A DNA stretch of 9,488 nucleotides. Origin: Bacteroidales bacterium UBA1628. GTDB lineage: Bacteria; Bacteroidota; Bacteroidia; Bacteroidales; UBA932. Below the pieces are notes generated by a model. That model was not told the DNA's origin and made no database searches. It worked only from the letters and a program-made list of their open reading frames with translations. The stretch is taken from positions 1 through 9,488 of the forward strand of contig DCMG01000129.1 in assembly GCA_002321335.1 (NCBI GenBank), given 5' to 3'. A program made the position numbers and the translations under genes. Of this stretch, positions 1 through 6,012 are shown piece after piece. Numbering within the stretch: the first letter of the stretch is position 1; every line of letters starts with the position of its first letter.

Positions 1-521
1 AGTTCGCGTTCATCGGACGCTCCAATGTCGGCAAGTCATCGCTGATCAACATGTTGTGCGGCAACCGCAAGCTTGCGAAGACATCATCCACTCCCGGAAA
101 GACCCAACTGATCAACCACTTCATCATCAATGACAGCTGGTACCTTGTCGATCTTCCGGGCTACGGCTTCGCCAAGATCTCACAGAAAGGACGCGAGGAA
201 CTCAGGAAGATGATCAACGACTACATCGAAAAATCGGAGGAGATGGTCGTGCTCTTTGTCCTGATCGACTCGCGGCACGACATCACGAAGATTGACAGGG
301 AGTTTCTGTCCGGGCTTGGGGAGAACGGCATCCCGTTCGCGATCATATTCACAAAAGGCGACAAGCTCGGGCCGAATGCCTTGAAGGCGCAGATCGAGCG
401 GGACAAGGAGATCCTGTCTGAAGATTGGGAGGAGATGCCGCCGATGTTCGCCTCCAGCGCCGAGACCGGAGCCGGAAAGGAAGAGATATTGGACTATATT
501 CAACAATATATTAATTTATAG
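1..521 (+). CDS. engB: Ribosome biogenesis GTP-binding protein EngB/YsxC (5' truncated by window edge)
   Basis: This is the C-terminal part of the TrmE-Era-EngA-EngB-type GTPase EngB (YsxC/YihA), a cytoplasmic protein needed for late assembly of the 50S subunit. The first complete codon is at position 3. The P-loop GRSNVGKSS (G1) is at 15-41, before the first in-frame ATG at 51, so that ATG is internal and the gene starts outside the window. The remaining GTPase motifs follow in order: a TSSTPGKTQ switch I segment (G2), DLPGYGFA (G3), TKGD (G4, family consensus TKxD) and SSAETGAGKEE (G5). About 172 residues are visible against a usual length near 195-205, so only about 25-30 N-terminal residues are missing. 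It ends in TAG and prs begins 9 nt later on the same strand, which suggests co-transcription. Identification is secure; family function is established knowledge. Confidence 0.96.
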   Translation, partial: FAFIGRSNVGKSSLINMLCGNRKLAKTSSTPGKTQLINHFIINDSWYLVDLPGYGFAKISQKGREELRKMINDYIEKSEEMVVLFVLIDSRHDITKIDREFLSGLGENGIPFAIIFTKGDKLGPNALKAQIERDKEILSEDWEEMPPMFASSAETGAGKEEILDYIQQYINL

Positions 522-530
522 CATAGTTTA

Positions 531-1502
531 ATGCACATGGAACACAGAATGGAATTGTTTGCCTGCAGAGCCTCCAAAGACTTTGCGTGCAAGGTTGTTG
601 ACGAACTGAACATCATCGGAGCCAAAGTTGGAGAAAAGTATCACCTTGGGGCTTCCGAAGTGACCAAATTCAGCGATGGAGAGTTCGTTCCCTCTTTCAC
701 GGACAGCGTCAGAGGCGCGACCGTGTTCATCCTGCAGTCAACTTTTCCACCCACAGAGAATCTGATGGAGCTTCTGCTGACAATCGACGCCGCCAAAAGA
801 GCCTCCGCCGACAAGGTCATCGCAGTGATGCCGTACTTCGGATGGGCCAGACAGGACCGCAAGGACAAGCCGCGCGTATCGATCGGAGCGAAGCTGGTGG
901 CCAATCTTCTGACAGCCGCAGGAGTGGACAGAATCATGACATGCGACCTGCACGCCGACCAGATCCAGGGATTCTTCGACCTTCCTGTGGACCACATCTA
1001 CGCCAGCAAGGTTTTCATCCCTTACCTTAGGTCTTTGAACATCGAGAATCTTGCGATCGCCGCTCCTGACATGGGTGGAGCCAAGAGGGCCAACGCCTAC
1101 GCCAAGGAACTCGCCTGCCCTGTGATCATCTGCCACAAGTCACGCGAAAGAGCCAATGTGGTGGCCTCAATCACCGCCATCGGAGAGGTTGAGGGAAAGA
1201 ACGTGGTGATTGTGGACGACCTTATCGACACTGCAGGGACCCTTGTGAAAGCGGCTGAGGTGTTGATGGAGAAAGGCGCCGCCAGCGTCAGGGCATGCGC
1301 CACACACGCAGTGCTTTCCGGTCCTGCCTACGACAGGATCAACAACTCCTGCCTGAAGGAAGTGTTCGTCACCGACACCATTCCGCTCAAGGAAGGTGTA
1401 GACACAAGCAAGATCAAGGTTGTCTCCATGGCGGAGACCTTCGCCGCGATCATCCGCAAGGTCTACAACTACGAGCCTATCAGCACGGAATTTATATTTT
1501 AG
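531..1502 (+). CDS. prs: Ribose-phosphate pyrophosphokinase (PRPP synthetase)
   Basis: Makes PRPP from ribose 5-phosphate and ATP in the cytoplasm, feeding purine, pyrimidine, NAD, His and Trp synthesis. The 323-residue length is normal. Visible family features are KFSDGEF near the N terminus, an ATP-site segment RQDRKDKPR, the cation-binding signature DLHADQIQGFFDLP from D139, a flexible-loop K203-S-R205 equivalent to the catalytic Lys/Arg pair of the E. coli enzyme, and the PRPP loop VVIVDDLIDTAGT at 225-237. Nothing essential is missing. In-frame ATGs at 531, 537 and 549 are all possible starts and no clear Shine-Dalgarno sequence decides between them; 531 is kept because it gives the shortest gap to engB. 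The stop codon TAG overlaps the AGGA that precedes the next gene, which supports an operon with the downstream small membrane protein. Confidence 0.96.
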   Translation: MHMEHRMELFACRASKDFACKVVDELNIIGAKVGEKYHLGASEVTKFSDGEFVPSFTDSVRGATVFILQSTFPPTENLMELLLTIDAAKRASADKVIAVMPYFGWARQDRKDKPRVSIGAKLVANLLTAAGVDRIMTCDLHADQIQGFFDLPVDHIYASKVFIPYLRSLNIENLAIAAPDMGGAKRANAYAKELACPVIICHKSRERANVVASITAIGEVEGKNVVIVDDLIDTAGTLVKAAEVLMEKGAASVRACATHAVLSGPAYDRINNSCLKEVFVTDTIPLKEGVDTSKIKVVSMAETFAAIIRKVYNYEPISTEFIF

Positions 1503-1508
1503 GAATAT

Positions 1509-1790
1509 ATGAAAACAGTTCTCGCGGCGATAATCCTCCTCGGGATCGGGGTCATCGGAATGTGCTTCAACATCATATTCCGGAAGAACGGCAAGTTCCC
1601 TGAGACCGAGATCAGCCGCAACGAGAACATGCGGAAGTTGGGAATCAAGTGCATGAGGGAGCAGGACGAGGAAATCTTCTCCAAGAAGAAGCCCCAAAAG
1701 AACGCTTCATGCACCGGTTCCTACAGCGACGCCTGCACCGGATGCGGTTTCTATGAATATGAGTTCGGTGGCAAGAAGCCGAAGAAATAG
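1509..1790 (+). CDS. Small one-TM protein with conserved-looking cysteines, unknown function
   Basis: A 93-residue protein with one N-terminal membrane segment (about residues 4-24), which could also act as an uncleaved signal anchor. A short basic stretch follows, then FPETEISRNENMRKLGIKC (residues 30-48), a Lys-rich linker (58-64) and a C-terminal cysteine cluster. Cysteines are at 19 (in the membrane segment), 48, 68, 76 and 79, the last two forming CTGC. I associate the FPETE...NxxMRKLGIxC pattern with short Bacteroidales proteins annotated only as membrane or secreted protein; this is recollection, not a search. The start at 1509 is supported by AGGA at 1501-1504, four bases upstream, overlapping the prs stop codon. 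It sits 6 nt after prs and 43 nt before der. The cysteines could bind a metal or Fe-S centre or form disulfides, but the sequence does not say which. It is real as a gene; its function is unknown. Confidence 0.85.
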   Translation: MKTVLAAIILLGIGVIGMCFNIIFRKNGKFPETEISRNENMRKLGIKCMREQDEEIFSKKKPQKNASCTGSYSDACTGCGFYEYEFGGKKPKK

Positions 1791-1833
1791 AGTCGCGGAA
1801 AGTGTTTAAATTTAAGAACGTAAAGGAATATTT

Positions 1834-3144
1834 ATGAGTTTAGTAGCCATTGTGGGACGCCCGAATGTCGGCAAGTCCACACTTTTCAACAGACTTGTCG
1901 GAATGCGTCAGGCCATCGTTGACGAGACCGCCGGCGTGACAAGAGACCGCCACTACGGAAAATGCGAATGGTGCGGCAAGGAGTTCTCCGTGGTGGACAC
2001 GGGAGGATGGACGACAAACTCGGACGATGTGTTCGAGGAGGCCATCCGCAAACAGGTCGTGATCGCCATAGAGGAGGCTGACGCTGTGATATTCATGGTG
2101 GAGGCCGCCGCCGGCATCACTGACTACGACGCGGAGATCGCCGACATCCTCCGCCGAAGCAAAAAGCCTGTCGTCCTGTGTGTCAACAAGGTGGATTCCG
2201 GAGAGAAGATGTTCGACGCCTATCAGTTCTATTCATTGGGACTGGGAGAGATCTGGACCACGTCAGCGGCCAACGGAAGCGGAACCGGTGATCTTCTGGA
2301 CGAGGTTCTCAAGGTTCTGCCTGAAGAGAAGCCTCAGCAGGACGATGACCGCCCTGATCTTCCGCACATCACGATTGTGGGAAAGCCGAACGTCGGCAAG
2401 TCGTCCTTGACCAATGCCCTGCTCGGCGAGGAAAGGAACATCGTGACACCGGTTGCCGGGACCACAAGAGACTCTATCTCAACCCTCTACAACAAATTCG
2501 GTCACGAGTTCATGCTCGTGGACACCGCCGGGATGCGCAGGAAAGCAAAGGTCAACGAGGATCTGGAGTTCTATTCCGTGATGCGTTCCATCAGGGCGAT
2601 CGAGCATTCCGATGTCTGCATCCTGATGATCGACGCCAACAGCGGAATGGAGGCCCAGGACATGAGCATATTCAATCTCATCGTCCGCAACCGCAAGGCT
2701 TGCGTGCTGGTGGTCAACAAATGGGACCTCTTCCTCAAGGACAGCAACACGATGAAGGAATATGAAGCCTCGCTTCGCCGCCGCATCGCTCCGTTCGATG
2801 ACGTGCCGATCATATTCACCTCCGTCACAAAGAAACAGAGGATCATGGATGTGCTGGACGCGGCCGAGCACGTCTACGAGAACTATTCCCGCAAGCTTTC
2901 GACCGCAAGGCTGAACGAGGCTCTGCTGCCGGAGATAGAGAACTATCCGCCGCCGGCGTGGAAGGGCAAGTATGTGAAGATCAAGTACGTGACCCAACTT
3001 CCGACAAGATTCCCGGCGTTCGCGTTCTTCTGCAACCTGCCTCAATACGTCAAAGAGCCGTACAAGAGATTCCTTGAGAACAAGCTGAGGGAACATTTCG
3101 ATCTGCAGGGATGTCCTGTTCAGATATTCATGAGAGCAAAATAA
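1834..3144 (+). CDS. der: Ribosome biogenesis GTPase Der (EngA), double Era-like GTPase
   Basis: Essential cytoplasmic GTPase for maturation and stability of the 50S subunit, unique in having two tandem G domains. Domain 1 shows GRPNVGKST at 8-16, the DTGGW motif at 55-59 and NKVD at 118-121. Domain 2 shows GKPNVGKSS at 183-191, DTAGM at 230-234 and NKWD at 295-298. The C-terminal KH-like domain (about 350-436) ends in QIFMRAK, and its full length of 436 residues is typical. An AAAGGA at 1822-1827, six bases before the ATG, supports the start. The 43-nt gap upstream is the longest within the gene series and contains TAAATTTA (1807-1814), one base off the Bacteroidota -7 element TAnnTTTG. No matching -33 TTTG is visible, so an internal promoter is only a possibility. 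The next gene starts 9 nt after the stop. All nucleotide-binding residues are intact. Confidence 0.98.
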   Translation: MSLVAIVGRPNVGKSTLFNRLVGMRQAIVDETAGVTRDRHYGKCEWCGKEFSVVDTGGWTTNSDDVFEEAIRKQVVIAIEEADAVIFMVEAAAGITDYDAEIADILRRSKKPVVLCVNKVDSGEKMFDAYQFYSLGLGEIWTTSAANGSGTGDLLDEVLKVLPEEKPQQDDDRPDLPHITIVGKPNVGKSSLTNALLGEERNIVTPVAGTTRDSISTLYNKFGHEFMLVDTAGMRRKAKVNEDLEFYSVMRSIRAIEHSDVCILMIDANSGMEAQDMSIFNLIVRNRKACVLVVNKWDLFLKDSNTMKEYEASLRRRIAPFDDVPIIFTSVTKKQRIMDVLDAAEHVYENYSRKLSTARLNEALLPEIENYPPPAWKGKYVKIKYVTQLPTRFPAFAFFCNLPQYVKEPYKRFLENKLREHFDLQGCPVQIFMRAK

Positions 3145-3153
3145 TGGCTGCCT

Positions 3154-3798
3154 ATGCTGTTGGAGATTCTGAAAGCGTTCATAATCGGCATCTGCGCGTC
3201 GGCTCCGCTCGGGCCGGTGGCGATTATCGTGCTTCAGAAATCCATCTGCTATGGGCATAAGGCCGGTTTCACGACCGGTCTCGGCGCATCGCTTGTCGAC
3301 ACAGCCTACGCCATCATCTCGATCTTCGCATGGGCTTTCGCCCAGAATTTCATCAACACCTACGAATCTATCATATTCCTGATAGGAGGTCCGGTAATCG
3401 CCTTGCTGGGATATTCAATGGCATTCAAGGATCCGTTCAGGAAGATGGAGCCGGGCGATGTCAAGGCACGAGGAGCGTCACCGAAGGATTTCCTGCAGGC
3501 AGTCGCAACCACAATCTCCAACCCGGGGGCGATACTCGTGATGTTCGCGCTGTTCGCTTTCTTCCAGGTTGATGTGTCTGACAGAAGCTTCAGGATCTAC
3601 CCGATCATCCTTGCGGTGGCCGGCGGATCAATCGCCTACTGGTTCTTCTTCTCATGGTTCTTCAGCAATTGGAGGAAGGCTTTTGACATGAAAAAGATCA
3701 TGTGGATGAACAGGATCGCGGGAATCATAATCATAATAATAGGGTTGGCCTTGATCGGAGAGGGAGCGTTTGACCTTCTCTTCACGGGCAGAAAGTAA
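3154..3798 (+). CDS. LysE/RhtB family exporter, six-TM inner-membrane protein
   Basis: A 214-residue hydrophobic protein with about six membrane segments near 4-27, 39-63, 70-90, 121-138, 148-170 and 186-208. The N-terminal pattern SAPLGPVAIIVLQKS followed by GHKAGFTTGLGASLVD is the signature of the LysE/RhtB superfamily, whose characterised members export amino acids such as lysine, arginine, threonine or homoserine using the proton gradient. Substrate cannot be read from the sequence. The last membrane segment has an uninterrupted isoleucine run (six Ile codons around 3724-3742). It follows der by 9 nt and precedes the PASTA gene by 3-9 nt, so it is likely co-transcribed. An ATG overlapping the der stop (3144-3146) is in another frame and is not used. 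No Shine-Dalgarno sequence is evident. Family call is firm, substrate unknown. Confidence 0.9.
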   Translation: MLLEILKAFIIGICASAPLGPVAIIVLQKSICYGHKAGFTTGLGASLVDTAYAIISIFAWAFAQNFINTYESIIFLIGGPVIALLGYSMAFKDPFRKMEPGDVKARGASPKDFLQAVATTISNPGAILVMFALFAFFQVDVSDRSFRIYPIILAVAGGSIAYWFFFSWFFSNWRKAFDMKKIMWMNRIAGIIIIIIGLALIGEGAFDLLFTGRK

Positions 3799-3807
3799 TT
3801 TTTGAAT

Positions 3808-4602
3808 ATGAAAGAGAAAGAAGAAGATAAGAAAGGAGGTTTCTTCAGCAACTGGATAGTCAGGAACGTTTTGCTTGCGGTCTTGTTCTTTGCGGTTCTG
3901 ATTTTCGCCAGTTCAATGCTGCTCAGCGTTCTGACCAATCACGGGAAGACGATAGAGGTGCCGGATTTCACAAGCATGACCGTGAACGAGGCAAAGCACG
4001 AGGCTGCCAGGTCCAAGCTCAGGGTGGAGGTCATCGACTCCATTTTTGTCAGGAAGATGGAACGTGGAGCCATTTACAGCCAGAATCCGAAACCGGGTTC
4101 TCAGGTGAAGCAAGGCAGGAGGATTCTCCTCACGATCAATGCCAAGAACGCCAAGAAAGTCAGTATGCCTAACCTTGTCGGTTACTCGATGCGTCAGGCC
4201 AAGGCTGAACTCAACTCTCGTGGTTTGGCATTGGGCAAGTTAATCTACGTCAACGACATAGCCACAAACAATGTCCTGAGACAAATCTACCGTAACCGTG
4301 AGATCAGGCCAGGCAGACAGATCGAGACCGGTTCGGAGATCAATCTGGAGGTCGGGCTGAATCCGGAGGACAATCTGACATATATTCCAAATGTCAAGGG
4401 ACTGAAGTACCTCAGGGCAGTCGATGCCGTGCATGACAATTCTTTGAACATCGGCCGGGTTGTGTTCGACAAGAGTGTGAGGAACTACACGGATTCTCTC
4501 AACGCCGCTGTCACAAGACAGACACCAGAGGCGACAGGGAATCCTATCCTTATGGGCTCGGATGTGACCATCTATCTATCATTGGACAAGAAAGACGAGT
4601 AA
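3808..4602 (+). CDS. Membrane-anchored protein with three PASTA domains
   Basis: A 264-residue protein with a short charged cytoplasmic N terminus, one membrane segment (about 20-42) and an extracytoplasmic part made of three PASTA repeats at about 48-113, 118-185 and 190-260. They open with VPDFTSMTVNEA, MPNLVGYSMRQA and IPNVKGLKYLRA. PASTA repeats in kinases and penicillin-binding proteins recognise peptidoglycan fragments or mediate dimerisation. Here no kinase or transpeptidase domain is attached, so a periplasmic wall-binding or scaffold role is an inference. I chose ATG 3808; a TTG at 3802 would add two residues. The gene starts 9 nt after the exporter, and one base separates its stop from the GTG of the RluD-type gene, implying translational coupling. 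A PASTA protein next to an RluD gene is, to my knowledge, a recurring arrangement in Bacteroidota. Confidence 0.9.
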   Translation: MKEKEEDKKGGFFSNWIVRNVLLAVLFFAVLIFASSMLLSVLTNHGKTIEVPDFTSMTVNEAKHEAARSKLRVEVIDSIFVRKMERGAIYSQNPKPGSQVKQGRRILLTINAKNAKKVSMPNLVGYSMRQAKAELNSRGLALGKLIYVNDIATNNVLRQIYRNREIRPGRQIETGSEINLEVGLNPEDNLTYIPNVKGLKYLRAVDAVHDNSLNIGRVVFDKSVRNYTDSLNAAVTRQTPEATGNPILMGSDVTIYLSLDKKDE

Positions 4603-4603
4603 C

Positions 4604-5677
4604 GTGGACGAAGAGAGACTTTACAACGACCAGGAGGAAAACGTTGAGGATGAGGAGCAGGGGATGTTCGAGCATTTCCGGCTCAATGTCGATGTCGGAC
4701 AGACCCCGATGCGTGTGGACAAGTACATGGCCACGCACCTTGAGGACACTTCCAGGCATAGGGTTCAGTGCGCCATAAAGGAAGGCTATGTGCGTGTGAA
4801 TGAAAAGATTGCGAAAGCAAACCTGATTATAAGGCCAGGAGATGTCATCCGTTTCGTGATGCCTTACCGCCGCCGTGGTCTGGAGATTCTGCCGCAGGAC
4901 ATTCCATTAAATATAGTCTACGAGGACAATGACCTCCTCGTTGTCAACAAAGCCGCCGGAATGGTCGTACATCCCGGGCACGGGCACTTCGAGGGAACTC
5001 TCATCAACGCTCTCTCCTATCATTTGGGAATATCCCAGGGTCCAGAAGCGGCTGACGAACGGATGGGCATTCTAGTGCACAGAATCGACAAAGACACCTC
5101 AGGACTTCTTGTCGTGGCAAAGAACGACGAGACTCAACTGGATCTGGCACGTCAGTTCTTCGAGCATTCGATCGAGAGGCGGTACGTGGCTGTTGTCTGG
5201 GGCAACCTAAAGGAGGATGAGGGGACGATTGACGGGAACATCGGGCGGGATCCCAACGACAGGCTGCGGTTCAGGGTTTACACCGGTGATGATGAACGTG
5301 GCAAGCATGCTGTGACGCATTACAGGGTGTTGGAGAGGTTCGGTTATGTTACCGTTGTAGAGTGTAAACTGGAAACCGGGCGCACGCACCAGATCAGGGT
5401 TCACATGAGTTACATCGGGCATCCGCTGTTCAATGACGAGAGGTACGGTGGCTCGGAGATCCGCAAGGGCACGATCTACGCCAAGTACCGTCAGTTCATC
5501 CAGAACTGTTTCGAGATCTGCCCTCGGCAGGCCCTTCACGCCAAGACTCTTGGCTTCGTGCATCCTGGCACAGGCAAATGGATTCAGTTCGATTCTCAGC
5601 TTCCGGAAGACATGACCGCTATGATTGACAAATGGAGGAATTACGTCAATTTCGTCAAGGTGGAAGAGGATGAATGA
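4604..5677 (+). CDS. rluD: RluA/RluD family 23S rRNA pseudouridine synthase
   Basis: Converts uridine to pseudouridine in large-subunit rRNA; RluD proper modifies positions 1911, 1915 and 1917 of helix 69. An S4 RNA-binding domain lies at about 34-95 (RVDKYMA...GYVRVN...RPGDVIRF), then the catalytic domain with HRIDKDTSGLLVVAK, where D162 is the catalytic aspartate. RTHQIRVHM and GHPLFNDERYGG also fit the RluA family. The protein is 357 residues, about 30 longer than E. coli RluD. Part of the excess is a very acidic N terminus (residues 2-19, mostly Asp, Glu and Asn). The start is GTG 4604, one base after the PASTA stop; ATG 4664 (codon 21) would remove the acidic tail and is a real alternative. 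It is the last gene of the + strand series, followed by a long hairpin. Family is certain; RluD over RluC is the more likely choice but not proven. Confidence 0.92.
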   Translation: MDEERLYNDQEENVEDEEQGMFEHFRLNVDVGQTPMRVDKYMATHLEDTSRHRVQCAIKEGYVRVNEKIAKANLIIRPGDVIRFVMPYRRRGLEILPQDIPLNIVYEDNDLLVVNKAAGMVVHPGHGHFEGTLINALSYHLGISQGPEAADERMGILVHRIDKDTSGLLVVAKNDETQLDLARQFFEHSIERRYVAVVWGNLKEDEGTIDGNIGRDPNDRLRFRVYTGDDERGKHAVTHYRVLERFGYVTVVECKLETGRTHQIRVHMSYIGHPLFNDERYGGSEIRKGTIYAKYRQFIQNCFEICPRQALHAKTLGFVHPGTGKWIQFDSQLPEDMTAMIDKWRNYVNFVKVEEDE

Positions 5678-5718
5678 TTTCATATTGAGCTGACTGAGAA
5701 AGATTTCCTATTGGATGA

Positions 5719-5786
5719 CCAGAATAAAAAAAGAAACTTTCAAATTTTGCACGTTACCAAAATTTGAAAGTTTATTTTTATTCTGG
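5719..5786 (+). terminator. Long hairpin after rluD, likely transcription terminator
   Basis: Left arm 5719-5748 and right arm 5759-5786 are complementary over 28 bp apart from a two-base bulge, enclosing the 10-nt loop GCACGTTACC (5749-5758). An outer 5-bp stem (CCTAT 5707-5711 with ATAGG 5789-5793) may extend it. It begins about 40 nt after the rluD stop. The stem is AT-rich with A and T runs inside the arms rather than a clean downstream U tract, so it is not a textbook terminator. It could also act in reverse on transcripts coming from the convergent outer-membrane gene. Its apical part matches the second hairpin in this gap in inverted orientation. Confidence 0.65.
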
Positions 5787-5801
5787 CCATAGGCTAATAT
5801 G

Positions 5802-5825
5802 TCAAAAAACATTCTGAGTTTATCA
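5802..5825. repeat. Direct repeat copy 1: TCAAAAAA plus CATTCTGAGTTTATCA
   Basis: The 16-mer CATTCTGAGTTTATCA (5810-5825) matches CATTCTGAGTTGATCA at 9067-9082 in 15 of 16 positions, same orientation. Both are preceded by TCAAAAAA-type runs. The two copies lie on either side of the outer-membrane protein gene. CATTCTGAG also begins short intergenic repeats I recall from other Bacteroidota. Confidence 0.5.
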
Positions 5826-5832
5826 TAATGCA

Positions 5833-5894
5833 CGGTTACTTCTACAGGCTATAATACACGGTCACTGAGCTTGTCGAAGTGACGATAGTAACCG
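5833..5894. repeat. Nested inverted repeat containing the CTGAGCTTGTCGAAG motif
   Basis: Outer arms CGGTTACT (5833-5840) and AGTAACCG (5887-5894) are perfectly complementary over 8 bp. Inside them GTCACT (5861-5866) pairs with AGTGAC (5878-5883) around GAGCTTGTCGA. The inner part, CACTGAGCTTGTCGAAGTG, resembles short palindromic intergenic repeats with CTGAGC..GTCGAAG cores that I recall from many bacterial genomes; copy number here cannot be judged from one window. No gene overlaps it. It may be a REP-like unit or a remnant of one. Confidence 0.5.
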
Positions 5895-5925
5895 ACTCTT
5901 TAATTATTCGCAATCTTGTCACTAT

Positions 5926-5990
5926 GGTCAGAAAAAGACTATGGCGAATTTTGGTCCACCGTGCAAAATTCGCCATAGTCTTTTTTGACT
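5926..5990 (-). terminator. Perfect 21-bp hairpin with A/T flanks, bidirectional terminator
   Basis: Arms 5932-5952 and 5965-5985 are perfectly complementary over 21 bp with a 12-nt loop (5953-5964). An additional stem of about four pairs (GTCA 5927-5930 with TGAC 5986-5989) continues past one bulged base. The left arm begins with A5 and the right side ends in T6, so RNA from either strand gets a U tract. It lies 23 nt beyond the stop of the minus-strand outer-membrane gene, where its terminator would be expected, and can also stop readthrough from rluD. Confidence 0.8.
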
Positions 5991-6012
5991 GTCCTAATAT
6001 ATTCAAACAGAA

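Noticed and set aside
1167..1697. 176-codon minus-strand open frame across prs and the small membrane protein
   Set aside because: It spans two well-supported plus-strand genes and their boundary, with no domain and no start signal.
1807..1814. TAAATTTA upstream of der as a Bacteroidota -7 promoter element
   Set aside because: It differs from TAnnTTTG at the last base and no TTTG is found at the expected upstream distance; too weak to list as a promoter.
3144..3146. ATG overlapping the der stop codon as the start of the exporter
   Set aside because: It is in a different frame from the LysE-type coding sequence, which starts at 3154.
2479..3258. 259-codon open frame on the minus strand across der
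   Set aside because: It lies antisense to the intact der gene, has no recognisable domain and an arginine/histidine-rich composition typical of a shadow of GC-rich coding sequence.
3829..3845. AAGAAA-GGAGG-TTTCTT: a Shine-Dalgarno-like core in a small hairpin early in the PASTA gene
   Set aside because: It encodes a plain Lys-Gly-Phe stretch before the membrane segment, and no start codon follows at useful spacing.
5707..5990. CRISPR array or riboswitch in the gap
   Set aside because: The hairpins are not regularly spaced direct repeats with spacers, and the gap is downstream of both flanking genes, not in a leader position.
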